From Caulobacter soli (GTDB lineage Bacteria; Pseudomonadota; Alphaproteobacteria; Caulobacterales; Caulobacteraceae): a DNA stretch of 64,000 bases. Every line of letters starts with the position of its first letter. Within the stretch, counting starts at the first letter, position 1. The position numbers and the translations under genes were made by a program. Shown here piece after piece: positions 10,672 to 19,365 of the stretch. The DNA is taken from contig NZ_CP049199.1 in NCBI RefSeq assembly GCF_011045195.1, positions 682,001 to 746,000 of the forward strand, written 5' to 3'. The notes below the pieces were generated by a model that was given only the letters and a program-made list of their open reading frames with translations, did no database searches and was not told the DNA's origin.

Positions 10672-11732
10672 TGGAGGTTGATCAAGGGGTCGACCCCCTT
10701 GCCCTTGCCCTTCTTGGCCGGCAGGGCGATCAGGCTGAACGCCTCCTTGCGGGTCAGGGTCAGGTCGGTGCGCTGGCCATTGGGCCCGTCGGTGAACTTC
10801 ACGGCGCTGATCAGCAGCTCGCCGACCACGCCGACCGTCGGCGCGTCGACCGGCACCAGTCGGTCCTTCACGTAGGGCTTGCCGTTCGGGTCCCGCCACC
10901 CGGTCACCGTCACGGTCACCTGCTGGGCCCTGGCCGCCCGAACCGTCGCCTCCCACTTGGCCTGGTCGGCCAGCGTGCCGGCCGAGCTGGCGTCGTGGTT
11001 GATGATCACCGTGGGGCGATAGCGCGTCACCCCCGGGTCGGCCGCCTGGGCCTTGGGCTGGTGGGCCGTCGTGCCCAGCAGGAAGTCGCCGCCGCCGGCC
11101 TGGCCCTTCAGGATGTACTGGCTGAACCGGTCCTTGACGTCGTTGGTGAAGCGGATCCGCTCGATATTGACGCCCTCGGCCAGGATGTAGCCGGCCTTCA
11201 CCTGGCCCGGCCGGGTCAGCTCCAGGTTCCCGTCCACCGTGGTCAGGCCCAGCACGCCGCGCTGGCGGCTCATGCGGTCGATGGCCTCGAACACCGTCTC
11301 GCCCTGCTGCAGGGCGAAGCTGAAGGCCGCGCCCGTCGACACCTTGGCGCTGACCTTGACGCCGAACGGCTTGGCCAGGGCGGCGGCGATCGCCTCCAGC
11401 TTGCTGTTCTTCCACGAACTGGGCGCGTGGATGGCGGCGCAGTCGACCAGGTCGCCGGTCTTTTCCCGGCCGGCGATCGACACGCCGTGGCGCTTGTCCT
11501 CCAGCTCATAGTCGGCGCGATCGATCCAGGCGGTCATCACCTTGTCGCCGCCGATGAACACCTCGCAGGCCTCGCCCGGGTTGATCACCCACTTGTCCGG
11601 CTGGCCGGGCCAGCGCTCGGTCAGGCCGATCGTGAACGCCCCGGCCATGGCGTCCAGGCCGGTGTCGATCGACACGCTGGTCCAGCCCTCATAGCTCTTG
11701 CCGGCGATCTTCAGCGAAACCACGTCAGCCAT
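10668..11732 (-). CDS. Mu gp44-like baseplate hub (gpD/P family)
   Basis: A 354-aa hub protein. Characteristic parts are SYEGWTSVSIDTGLDAMAGA at the N-terminus, VFIGGDKVMTAWIDRADYEL, AGREKTGDLVDCAAIH, and the late-control domain FALQQGETVFEAIDRMSRQRG. It forms the tube-like hub linking gp45 to the tail tube. It overlaps the 3' end of the gp43 gene by 8 bp. Confidence 0.93.
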   Translation of the reverse strand: MADVVSLKIAGKSYEGWTSVSIDTGLDAMAGAFTIGLTERWPGQPDKWVINPGEACEVFIGGDKVMTAWIDRADYELEDKRHGVSIAGREKTGDLVDCAAIHAPSSWKNSKLEAIAAALAKPFGVKVSAKVSTGAAFSFALQQGETVFEAIDRMSRQRGVLGLTTVDGNLELTRPGQVKAGYILAEGVNIERIRFTNDVKDRFSQYILKGQAGGGDFLLGTTAHQPKAQAADPGVTRYRPTVIINHDASSAGTLADQAKWEATVRAARAQQVTVTVTGWRDPNGKPYVKDRLVPVDAPTVGVVGELLISAVKFTDGPNGQRTDLTLTRKEAFSLIALPAKKGKGKGVDPLINLQ

Positions 11733-12945
11733 TGCCGACCTCCGGGGTCAGCACTTCCAGGGCCACGCCGCCGGGCACGAAGCCGGGGTGTTCGACTCGG
11801 TTGCGGTCGACGATCTCCTGGTCGCGCAGCGCGTCGCCGTACAGCCGCCACGACAGCACCAGCGCCGGCGCGGTCGCGGGCGGGGTGTAGTCGAACAGCC
11901 GGGCCAGCGAGCCGCCGCGCGCGGTCAGGTCGCGGATCACGGCGGCCCGCAGGTCGGTCAGGGCGATGAACGCCTCGTCGTCGCCGGCGTCGGCCGCCTG
12001 CTCGGCCATCACGTCGATCCGCCCGGCCAGGTCGTCGCGAACGCTGACCGCGTCCTGGTACGACGCCGGCTGCAGCTGGCTGGCGGCGGCCACGGCCTGC
12101 GCGGCGGCCGCGCCCTGGACCAGGCGCACCAGGCTGTCCTGGTTGGCGCGCTGGCGCACGCGGGCCGTGGTCGTGCCCAGCACGGCGGAGACGGTCGATC
12201 CGAAGCTCATCAGCGGGCGCAGCGCCGCCAGGGCCGCCGCCGGTGTGTCGGCCAGGGCCTTGATCGAGCGCACCAGGTCGATGAACTGGCCGGCCAGCTC
12301 GCCCGGGGCGCGGGCCAGGGCCAGGGCGCCGGCGCGAATGGCGTCGACCTTGTGGCGCACGGCGTACAGGGCCTCGCCCGCCCCGCTCAGCACCCCGGCC
12401 GCGTCGCGCGCGGCGCTGGCGGCCTGGCCGATCAGGTCGGTGGCCGCGCTGACCACGAAGGTCGGCTGGCCCTCGATGTCGAACTGGTCCGGCATGCCGG
12501 TGACCAGCTCCTCCTCGAACCCGTCCACCGCCACCAGCGCCGCGCCCTGGGTGTCGATCGACACGGCGGGTGCGGCGTGCTCGCCGGCCTCGACGAACTC
12601 CAGGCTGAACACCGCCAGCCCGCCTTCCCGGGCGCTCTGCCGGCACCGGCCGCCCAGGAACGCCACGACCCGCACCCCGAAATAAGGATGCACCAGCGTG
12701 CCGGGGCCCTCGGTCTCGCAGGCCACGATCAGGGCGTCGCGGGCGGTCATGTAGTCGTCGCCCAGGACGTAGCAGTCCACGGTCCAGCGCCGGGCCTCGC
12801 GGCCCAGGTCTTCCGGCCACGGCAAGGCGCGCAGCGGATACTCGTGCAGCTCCACCCGGCGACCGAACTGGTGGTCGTCGTCCTGGATCAGGAAGGCCGC
12901 GCCGCGAAAGCTGCCCTCGGTGAAGGTGTCCTGCCAGGTCGCCAT
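11725..12945 (-). CDS. Mu gp43-like (DNA circularisation family) tail protein
   Basis: The product (406 aa) begins MATWQDTFTEGSFRGAAFLI and continues with DDHQFGRRVELHEYPLRALP and GPGTLVHPYFGVRVV, the N-terminal domain of the Mu N/gp43 family, annotated as DNA circularisation protein but acting in the tail/baseplate. The rest is Ala-rich helical. The start at 12945 overlaps the tape-measure stop as ATGA; the upstream extension to 13194 is a frame shadow. Confidence 0.9.
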   Translation of the reverse strand: MATWQDTFTEGSFRGAAFLIQDDDHQFGRRVELHEYPLRALPWPEDLGREARRWTVDCYVLGDDYMTARDALIVACETEGPGTLVHPYFGVRVVAFLGGRCRQSAREGGLAVFSLEFVEAGEHAAPAVSIDTQGAALVAVDGFEEELVTGMPDQFDIEGQPTFVVSAATDLIGQAASAARDAAGVLSGAGEALYAVRHKVDAIRAGALALARAPGELAGQFIDLVRSIKALADTPAAALAALRPLMSFGSTVSAVLGTTTARVRQRANQDSLVRLVQGAAAAQAVAAASQLQPASYQDAVSVRDDLAGRIDVMAEQAADAGDDEAFIALTDLRAAVIRDLTARGGSLARLFDYTPPATAPALVLSWRLYGDALRDQEIVDRNRVEHPGFVPGGVALEVLTPEVGNG

Positions 12946-14741
12946 CAGAACGCCGGCAGGGTCATGCCGCGCGACAGGTCGAACCCGACGCCGGGGGTGT
13001 CGCTCTGGGCGTCGCGCACCTGCGTGCCCGGCCCGGCCACGACCGTGATCGAACCGTTCAGCTGGTTGCTGCGCGCGCCCACGGCGGCGGTGGGCGCCGC
13101 CGCGCCCGACGGACGCGGAGCGCTCATCGCGTAGCCCAGGGCCGCCACCGGGTTGGCGACGATCGCCCCCACCCGGATGGCGTTCTGGAACCACGGCGGC
13201 AGGCTGTTCCAGATGTCGGCCACGCCGGTGGCGAACACCGCCTTCAGCTGGCCGAACACGCCCTTGAAGAAGCCGATGATCTCATTCCAGTGGGTGATGA
13301 TCGTCGCCGGCAGGCTGATCAGCGCCTGGGCCCAGATGGGCAAGCTGGTGAACCAGGTCTTGAAGTGCACCCAAAGGTCGCCAAAGAAGGCCTTAACGGC
13401 CCCCCAATGGCGGATCAGAAGTATGGTGCCAAAGATCAGACCGGCGATCACAGCGACGATCCAAGTGCCGGGGAAGGCCCAGAGCGCGCCGTTGACACCC
13501 CACAGCAAGCCGATCAGTTGGATGGTTCCGATCGCCAAGCGACCGATCATGATGCCGGCCAGGAAGTCGAACGCTCCGCTGACCCCGCCGATAGCCTTAA
13601 CGACCTTGGAGCCGACGCCGGCGATGAAGCCCAGCACCGCCCACAACTCGCCCAGCGTCTTCAGGATGGACGGCAGGTTCGCCTTCAGCGCCGCGACGCC
13701 GGCGTTGATCTGGCTCAGGATCTTCTGGCGATCGCGCTGCAGGGTCTTCTCCAGCCAGCCCACCAGGTCGGAGAACGCCGGCAGCAGGGCGGTGACCAGC
13801 GCGTCGCGCAGGCCCTTGATCATCTTGGTGGTGCGCAGCCACTGCAGGTCCAGGGCGGCCGACTTGGCGACGGCCTCGTCGCTGAGCACCAGGCCGAAGC
13901 GCTCGGCCTCGTCGCCCAGGGCCTTCAGCTCGGCCGAGCCCCTGTTCAGAACCGGGATCAGGGCCACGCCGGAATCGCCGAACAGCATCTGGGCGATCGC
14001 CGCCTTCTTGGCCCCGTTGGGCATGACCTTGAATCGGTCAGCGATCCGGCCCAGCAGCACCTCGGCCGGCTGCAGCTGGCGCGAGGTCTTCATGTAGCTG
14101 ACGCCCAGGGCCTGGAACGCCACGCGCTGGTCCTTGCCGCCGCGCGCCGCGCGCACCTGGTTCTGATTGAGGAACTTCAGCGCGTCGCCCAGCTCCACGC
14201 CGGTCCCGCCGCTGGTCTCGAAGGCGTAGTTCAGGCGCTGATACTCGCGGGTCCCGATGCCGGCGGCCTGGGCCGCGTTGCGGGTTTCCTTGGCCACCTT
14301 CGCCTGGGCCAGGGTGGCCCGGCCGAGCCAGCTGGTGGCCAGCACCGCGCCGCTGGCCAGGGCGGTGATCGCCCCGCCGCCGGCCCACAGCGCCGTGGTG
14401 AACCCACGCCCGATCCCGGCCCGAAACTCGGTGGTCCGCATCCGCGCCAGGCGCAGGCGGGCGGCGAAGCTGACGGTGCGACGGCTGGTGGCTTCGACGG
14501 CCTGGCCCAACTCCTCGGTGGCCTTGGTCCCCAGGCGCTTGGCCCGCAGATCCTCCATGATCGCCTCGGCCTCGGCCTTGGTGATGCGCTTGGAAGCGTC
14601 GGTCGCCGCGCCCAGGGCCTTGACCGGGTTGACCGCCGCGCCGGTGACCTTGCTCAGGTCCCCGGTCGCCTTGGTGGCCGCCTTCAGGCCGGCCAGCGAG
14701 GCCAGGGTCCTGATGATCAGGCTAACTGTCAGATTTGCCAT
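12945..14741 (-). CDS. Tail tape measure protein
   Basis: A 598-aa tape measure protein with an Ala/Lys-rich helical N-terminus, the conserved RNAAQAAGIGTREYQRLNYA and ALKFLNQNQVRAARGGKDQR block of the Mu-like family, and central hydrophobic segments (LAIGTIQLIGLLWGV, IVAVIAGLIFGTILLI). It sets tail length. Its first 20 bases overlap the 3' end of the frameshifted chaperone reading frame. Confidence 0.92.
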   Translation of the reverse strand: MANLTVSLIIRTLASLAGLKAATKATGDLSKVTGAAVNPVKALGAATDASKRITKAEAEAIMEDLRAKRLGTKATEELGQAVEATSRRTVSFAARLRLARMRTTEFRAGIGRGFTTALWAGGGAITALASGAVLATSWLGRATLAQAKVAKETRNAAQAAGIGTREYQRLNYAFETSGGTGVELGDALKFLNQNQVRAARGGKDQRVAFQALGVSYMKTSRQLQPAEVLLGRIADRFKVMPNGAKKAAIAQMLFGDSGVALIPVLNRGSAELKALGDEAERFGLVLSDEAVAKSAALDLQWLRTTKMIKGLRDALVTALLPAFSDLVGWLEKTLQRDRQKILSQINAGVAALKANLPSILKTLGELWAVLGFIAGVGSKVVKAIGGVSGAFDFLAGIMIGRLAIGTIQLIGLLWGVNGALWAFPGTWIVAVIAGLIFGTILLIRHWGAVKAFFGDLWVHFKTWFTSLPIWAQALISLPATIITHWNEIIGFFKGVFGQLKAVFATGVADIWNSLPPWFQNAIRVGAIVANPVAALGYAMSAPRPSGAAAPTAAVGARSNQLNGSITVVAGPGTQVRDAQSDTPGVGFDLSRGMTLPAF

Positions 14742-14880
14742 GTATCCGTACCGCCTGACCGTGCCAGAAGTTGAATTCAGCGATCCGGAGGCTCCAGAGA
14801 TCGGCCCTGGAAAGGCCCCCGAACGTCGCCGCGATCTGGCCTAGGCAGTCCGCCCAATTGGACGGCCAGGCCCCTAGAAA
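14722..14880 (-). CDS. -1 frameshift extension of the tail assembly chaperone (gpGT/gp41-42-like)
   Basis: In the -1 frame relative to the chaperone, an uninterrupted 51-codon reading frame runs from the chaperone's last codons to a TAG at 14722-14724, inside the start of the tape measure gene. It is Trp-rich (LGAWPSNWADCLGQIAATFG, then SRADLWSLRIAEFNFWHG). The final in-frame codons are AAT TTC TAG; slipping the Phe tRNA from TTC to TTT enters the new frame at once. Long-tailed phages commonly make such G/GT pairs, and the 133-bp gap before the tape measure would otherwise be unexplained. Not confirmed experimentally here. Confidence 0.7.
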   Translation of the reverse strand, partial: FLGAWPSNWADCLGQIAATFGGLSRADLWSLRIAEFNFWHGQAVRIHGKSDS

Positions 14881-15245
14881 TTCCCCGCCTTGGCGGCCAG
14901 CTCCTGGAAGTCTGCGGGCGTCATCTTGCGAACCGCCTTCTCGGGCAGGCCGATCAGGTGGGCGACGATGGCGATGCCCTTGGCGACGTCGCCGTCGTGC
15001 TTGTCGGTCACCAGCAGATCGCCGGCGTCAGGCTCGCGCATGAAGACGACCGGGGTTGTCTCGACACGGGTGGTGCCGCGAGCGCGGTCGACGAACGTCA
15101 CGTCGATCGGCTTGGCCAGCTTCAGGAAGAACCGGCCGTCGGCAAGCATGCCGCAGCGATCGTCGGTGTCGTCCGGCGTGGCCGGCAGGTCGACTGCAAT
15201 GACGACCTCGTCGTCGGCTTCGATGCCTTCAATAGCTTCGGCCAC
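14874..15245 (-). CDS. Tail assembly chaperone (Mu gp41-like)
   Basis: A 123-aa protein beginning at a GTG (15245) that overlaps the tube gene stop (TAGTG). The C-terminal PADFQELAAKAGNF and RKM motif fit the gpE/gp41/gp14 chaperone family. Position between tube and tape measure is diagnostic. About one fraction of ribosomes is expected to continue in the -1 frame into the extension at 14722-14880, giving a 174-aa product. Confidence 0.87.
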   Translation of the reverse strand: MAEAIEGIEADDEVVIAVDLPATPDDTDDRCGMLADGRFFLKLAKPIDVTFVDRARGTTRVETTPVVFMREPDAGDLLVTDKHDGDVAKGIAIVAHLIGLPEKAVRKMTPADFQELAAKAGNF

Positions 15246-15607
15246 TAGAACATCTCCTCGGCTGGCGGGCCTTCAAGGGTGAGCTTGATGGTCCCTTCGT
15301 TCTCGTCGATCGTGCCGGGCTCGGTGACCCACATGGGGCTGACGGCGTAGGATTGGCCGGTGTCGAGACCGCACTCGACCGTGGCGTCCTTGATGGCGTT
15401 GAGTTCGGCCACCGAGGTGTCGGCGTCGATGTAGATCTCCACCTCCAGCTTCGATTCCGCGATCTCCTCGGTGAAGCCGTAGACCTTGCGCGCGCCCTTC
15501 TTGGTGGTGCGGTTGGTGCCGCCCGGATTGAAGGTCGCGCCCTTCTTGGTGTTCCAGGTTCGGCCGTTGGCCTTGAAAGTCAGTTCGCTCAGCAGCTTGC
15601 CGGCCAT
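15245..15607 (-). CDS. Tail tube protein (Mu gpM/gp40-like)
   Basis: The product (120 aa) has the tube family pattern: LLSELTFKANGRTWNTKKGA at the N-terminus, the TTKKGARKVYGFTEEIAESK strand region and LNAIKDATVECGLDTGQSY. It polymerises as the inner tube within the sheath. Its stop overlaps the GTG start of the chaperone by 1-2 bases. Confidence 0.92.
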   Translation of the reverse strand: MAGKLLSELTFKANGRTWNTKKGATFNPGGTNRTTKKGARKVYGFTEEIAESKLEVEIYIDADTSVAELNAIKDATVECGLDTGQSYAVSPMWVTEPGTIDENEGTIKLTLEGPPAEEMF

Positions 15608-15617
15608 GGGTGCCCTC

Positions 15618-17075
15618 CTAGAGCAGGAATTGGATCTGGCCCGCGAAGACGCGGAACTGGTTGACGAGGTTGGGCGGGAAGATCGAGTTGACCCGGTTGG
15701 GATCGTTCGGGTCGCGCTCGATCACCAGCTCGGCCTTGAACTGCTCCAGCCCCTCGACCAGGCCGGCCTCCTGGCGGTCGATGAACCAGGCGACGGCCTC
15801 GACCTTGAGGGTCTTGGGCGTGACGATCGGCTGGCCCGGCGCGATATAGGTCCCGTCGTCGGCCAGCTTGTGACGCGGGTACTTGGTCGCGATCCGCGCC
15901 CGCCAGGTGTAGCGCAGGTTGGCCAGGGTCAGCGGCGTGTTGACGTCCAGGAACACGATGCTGTCGAAGCCCTGGGCGTTGGTCTGGAAGGTGGTGATCG
16001 CCCGATCGATGATCACGACGCCGCCGGAATCTTCCTTGGCCACCGCGATCCCGTCGCGCAGCAGGCTGTCGCGCTCGGACCGCGTCCAGCGATCGGGCAT
16101 GGCGGGCGGCTTGATGCCGGCCAGGGCCAGGCCCTCGAACCCACGCGCCGGATCCAGCGAGCCCTGGTACGAGACCACGGCGCCATAGGCCGCCGCCCAT
16201 TCCCAGGGCGGGGTCGGCGAAGACCGATAGCCGATGATCGAGCTGAAGGCGCTGTTGCGGGCGCCGCCCAGGGTCGATAGCCCGCCCTGCGATCCCGTCG
16301 CGGCGCTGTAGGCCATGCCATCCAGCTCGACCATCGCGCCCCAGCGGGCGGTCAGGGCCGTCTCGATCGCCGTCAGGTTGGCCGCGTCGGTGTAGGGGTG
16401 GATGAACGCGGTGTAGGGCGCGTCGCCGATCGTCGTGAACACCGCGCCGGCGTCGGGGTTGCCGGCGCCGGCCGACATGGCGGTGATGGTCGCGGTCAGG
16501 CCGGCCGGCAGCGCCTCGCCCACCTGGTAGGCGTGGCGAATGTCGATGTAGTTGCCGGCTTCGCCCTTGTGCCGGGCCGTCAGCGTCACGGTCGCGGTCA
16601 CCACGGCGCCGGTCACCGGCAGGTCGGGCGTCGCGCCCACGGCGGTGTTGACGGCGGCGGCGGCCTGGGCGGCGGTCATGCCCACGGTCACCGGCACGGT
16701 GATCTTCTGGCCGGCGACATACAGCGGGATCGACCCGGCCGCCGTGGCCGTACCGGCATAGACCACGGTTCCGGTGGCGGCCGTGCCGCCCGCCAGGTCG
16801 GTCAACGGCAGGGCCCAGGTCTCGCTCAGCGGATCCACCGCCTTCAGGGCGAAGAACATCCGGGCCAGCATCGAGCCCCGGCCGAAGGCGGCGATCGCCT
16901 GGTCGGCGGTGAAGATCCGCACGTTCGTGGCGATCGGGCCGGCGGCCAGCTTCTGGCCGATGACCAGAACCTTGTGCGGCGTGGAGGCGCTGCCGCGTTC
17001 GGCCCGGGTGGTGTCGAACTCGATGTAGCTGCCGGGCGTGCGGATATCGAGCGGGATGGTGTTGAAGGCGATCAT
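15618..17075 (-). CDS. Contractile tail sheath protein (Mu gpL/gp39-like)
   Basis: A 485-aa sheath protein. It begins IAFNTIPLDIRTPGSYIEFD, contains the VLVIGQKLAAG strand, and ends with the conserved sheath block KEDSGGVVIIDRAITTFQTN, RARIATKYPRHKLADDG and DPNRVNSIFPPNLVNQFRVF. This shows the phage is a myovirus with a contractile tail like Mu. Confidence 0.95.
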   Translation of the reverse strand: MIAFNTIPLDIRTPGSYIEFDTTRAERGSASTPHKVLVIGQKLAAGPIATNVRIFTADQAIAAFGRGSMLARMFFALKAVDPLSETWALPLTDLAGGTAATGTVVYAGTATAAGSIPLYVAGQKITVPVTVGMTAAQAAAAVNTAVGATPDLPVTGAVVTATVTLTARHKGEAGNYIDIRHAYQVGEALPAGLTATITAMSAGAGNPDAGAVFTTIGDAPYTAFIHPYTDAANLTAIETALTARWGAMVELDGMAYSAATGSQGGLSTLGGARNSAFSSIIGYRSSPTPPWEWAAAYGAVVSYQGSLDPARGFEGLALAGIKPPAMPDRWTRSERDSLLRDGIAVAKEDSGGVVIIDRAITTFQTNAQGFDSIVFLDVNTPLTLANLRYTWRARIATKYPRHKLADDGTYIAPGQPIVTPKTLKVEAVAWFIDRQEAGLVEGLEQFKAELVIERDPNDPNRVNSIFPPNLVNQFRVFAGQIQFLL

Positions 17076-17080
17076 CGGGT

Positions 17081-17320
17081 TCAGGCCTCGGAGGTTTCAG
17101 CGGCGGCCGGCAGGACGGGCCCGACGGTGATGTCGTCGTCGGCCTTCAGGCGGGCCCAGTGGGTCGACCAGGCCACGGCCTTGCCCTCGTCGGGCACGAC
17201 CTGGTAGCCGGCGGCGGGGTCGCGCACGCGGCGGCCGGCGGCCGGAGCCACCAGCACCGGGTGGCCAACGGGGATCGGGTTGGGCAGCGCGGGGGCGGCC
17301 GAGGAAAGGCGCGGGGCCAT
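17081..17320 (-). CDS. DUF2635 protein (Mu gp38-like)
   Basis: The product is 79 aa and carries the DUF2635 pattern RRVRDPAAGYQVVPDEGKAV followed by a Trp and Arg-Leu (THWARLKADDDI). The start at 17320 lies 3 bases beyond the gp37 stop. Equivalent small proteins sit just before the sheath gene in Mu-like phages; the role is not established. Confidence 0.82.
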   Translation of the reverse strand: MAPRLSSAAPALPNPIPVGHPVLVAPAAGRRVRDPAAGYQVVPDEGKAVAWSTHWARLKADDDITVGPVLPAAAETSEA

Positions 17321-17322
17321 GC

Positions 17323-17904
17323 TCAGGTGGTCTCCAGGGTGATCAGACTGGTCGCGTCGGTGTCGCCGTGCGGCGGCAGGTCCCAGGCGACGAAGAAGGT
17401 CTCGAAGTCGGCCAGCTCGGCGACGTGAGCCGGCATGGTCGGGGAGAAGACGAAGCGCGTGGTCAGGGCGACCTTGAACAGGCTGAGCCGTTCCGATCCC
17501 GTCGGCGAGGTGACCGGGGTCACGCCGCCCAGCTCCAGCCCCTCGATCGGCAGGCCGAAGGTCTGGCCGGCCAGCAGGCCGGCCGCGTCCTGGAACATCT
17601 GGTAGCTGCCCACCTCGGACTCCGAGCCGCCCTGGCGGGTGGCGCGTTCGTTGCGCAGGTTCTCGGCCGCGACGATCACCGCGAAGCTGGCCTCGACCTT
17701 GGCCGAGCCGCCCTTCATCTGCTGCAGGGTGCGCAGGCTGGCGAACGTCACCCAGGCGGCCGGATAGCGCGGCACCTTCTTGATCAGGCGCTCGTCGATG
17801 TCCGCCGGCAGGCTCTCGCAATCACGGTAGGCGTAGCCCAGCACGCCGGCCTTACTGGCCGCGTCCAGGCTCTTGACCATGGCGTTCTCGATCTCGCCGA
17901 TCAT
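17323..17904 (-). CDS. Mu gp37-like tail terminator/joining protein
   Basis: A 193-aa GP37/DUF1834 family protein: MIGEIENAMVKSLDAASKAG at the N-terminus, RYPAAWVTFASL, then SYQMFQDAAGLLAGQTFGLP and the LSLFKVALTTRFVFSPTM strand. It overlaps the virion morphogenesis gene by 4 bp. Confidence 0.9.
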   Translation of the reverse strand: MIGEIENAMVKSLDAASKAGVLGYAYRDCESLPADIDERLIKKVPRYPAAWVTFASLRTLQQMKGGSAKVEASFAVIVAAENLRNERATRQGGSESEVGSYQMFQDAAGLLAGQTFGLPIEGLELGGVTPVTSPTGSERLSLFKVALTTRFVFSPTMPAHVAELADFETFFVAWDLPPHGDTDATSLITLETT

Positions 17905-18446
17905 GCCGCCACCGCCTGGGCCATGACGCCGCCCATGTAGTCGATGGTCAGGTGCTGGATCTCGTCGACGTCCTCGGCGTCCAGGCCGACGAACGGCCGG
18001 GCCGGGATGTTCGGGTTGACCGAGTGCTCGCGCACCGTCTGCCAGACGCCGAACCGCAGCGGCCGGCCGAACGCCTCGTGGATCAGGCGGTTGTGCTCGC
18101 CGATCGTCACCGGCCGGTTCAGGCCGAACTGGTGGGCGGCGGCGTAGACGACGTTGGTGCCGACCGCGACGCTGCGGTCGTCGGCGTTGTGGGTGATGCT
18201 GTCGCGCAGCCGGCGGCTGTCGGTCAGGGTCATGCCGCCCGTGGCCTGGGCGCGGACGGAGGGCTTCCAGCGCTTGCCGTCCGGGCCGACCTGGCGGACG
18301 AACCGGCTCTCGATCGAGCTTTCCAGATAGGACCCGACGGTCTCCATCAGGGGCTTCAGCGTGCCCAGCTTACGAACCAGCGCGCCCCACAGCAGCTGGG
18401 TCTGGGTCAGGCCTTGGGCTTCCAGGACGACAGGAGCGGACGCCAT
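17901..18446 (-). CDS. Phage virion morphogenesis protein (Mu gpG-like)
   Basis: A 181-aa member of the virion morphogenesis/tail completion family. The hallmark is FVRQVGPDGKRWKPSVR, TLTDSRRLRDSITHNAD, and SVAVGTNVVYAAAHQFGL. It acts at head-tail joining. ATGA junctions link it to gp36 (18446) and gp37 (17904). Confidence 0.93.
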   Translation of the reverse strand: MASAPVVLEAQGLTQTQLLWGALVRKLGTLKPLMETVGSYLESSIESRFVRQVGPDGKRWKPSVRAQATGGMTLTDSRRLRDSITHNADDRSVAVGTNVVYAAAHQFGLNRPVTIGEHNRLIHEAFGRPLRFGVWQTVREHSVNPNIPARPFVGLDAEDVDEIQHLTIDYMGGVMAQAVAA

Positions 18447-18871
18447 CAGAAGCGCCTCATCGTGTCACGGGTGAACTGCCGCTCGGGCATGGACGTCAGG
18501 ATGACGCCGGTCTTGGCCGCCGGCTCGACACCGGCCTGGTCGGGCAGCTTCACCCGGCCGCCCTGGATCTGGGTCAGCAGCGCCAGGGCTTCCTTGAAGC
18601 GGCGCACGACCTCGTCGCTGGCCCGGTCCTTCCAGAGCTTGTAGCGGGCGATGTCGCAGGCCGCGCCGATCAACATGCGCGGGGCGTTGGTCAGCGGCAG
18701 GGCGTAGACCCCGCCCAGATAGCCGTTGATCAGCTCGTCGGCGTCGCTCAGGGCGCGCGTCACGACCGCCTCGTCGATCCAGTCGACCGGCATGTCGCCG
18801 CGATCGCTGAGCTGAATCAGCTCGCGCGCGCCGCAGACGTCGGTCAGGTCCTGGAGAGTGGCGTAGGTCAC
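18446..18871 (-). CDS. Mu gp36-like (DUF1320) head-tail connector
   Basis: The product (141 aa) starts MTYATLQDLTDVCGARELIQ and has DEAVVTRALSDADELINGYL and LIGAACDIARYKLWKDRASD, all typical of DUF1320/gp36. It heads the tail gene block. A GAAAG-rich region and a hairpin lie just upstream, so this could be a transcript boundary. Confidence 0.93.
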   Translation of the reverse strand: MTYATLQDLTDVCGARELIQLSDRGDMPVDWIDEAVVTRALSDADELINGYLGGVYALPLTNAPRMLIGAACDIARYKLWKDRASDEVVRRFKEALALLTQIQGGRVKLPDQAGVEPAAKTGVILTSMPERQFTRDTMRRF

Positions 18872-18909
18872 GAAGCGCTTTCGAATTTTGGGGGTGGTGG
18901 GAGGAACAA

Positions 18910-18939
18910 ACCGGCGGCGGAGCGGACCCCGCCGCCGGT
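18910..18939 (-). terminator. Strong hairpin between the head and tail gene blocks
   Basis: A perfect 11-bp stem ACCGGCGGCGG / CCGCCGCCGGT with an 8-base loop, followed on the minus strand by TTTGTTCC. It sits after the small membrane protein gene that ends at 18965. It is likely a full or partial terminator limiting tail expression. Confidence 0.65.
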
Positions 18940-18964
18940 CTTCTTCAGTCGTTCGCCAGCGCCT

Positions 18965-19255
18965 TTAGGCGAAGGCGGTCACCTGCGGCGTGCCGGTCAG
19001 CGGCGCGTCCAGGCCAGTACCGCGGTGCATCGAAAAGTCCGGACCCGTCGGCGAGTCGATGAACAGGCTGATCCGCCAGCGCTCGACCGTGTCGCCCAGG
19101 GCGGCCAGGTGGGGCCGGCCCCAGTCCAGGATCATGCCGGCGGCGATGGCGACGGGGATGGCGAACAGAGCGACGACGAAGGCGATCGGTGCGTAGAGAA
19201 CCAGTGCGGCGGTGGCGGCCAGGCCGACCACCAGGTGGACAAAGGAACGGGACAT
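18965..19255 (-). CDS. Small membrane protein of unknown function
   Basis: A 96-aa protein with two adjacent hydrophobic segments (VHLVVGLAATAALVLYAPIA and VVALFAIPVAIAAGMILDWG). The start at 19255 is supported by GGAGA 8 bases upstream; the frame could be extended to 19318 without an SD. It lies between gp35 and gp36, with hairpins on both sides, unlike the overlapping structural genes. It could be a late-acquired moron; the function cannot be told from sequence. Confidence 0.65.
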   Translation of the reverse strand: MSRSFVHLVVGLAATAALVLYAPIAFVVALFAIPVAIAAGMILDWGRPHLAALGDTVERWRISLFIDSPTGPDFSMHRGTGLDAPLTGTPQVTAFA

Positions 19256-19365
19256 GCACGTCTCCGAGAGGGTGAAAGGGCGGCGACCGGGCCCATCGCC
19301 CCAACCACCGTTACGCATCTCCGGTCGCCCCGCTGCGAGGGGCGGGAACGACTAACGACCGGGCA

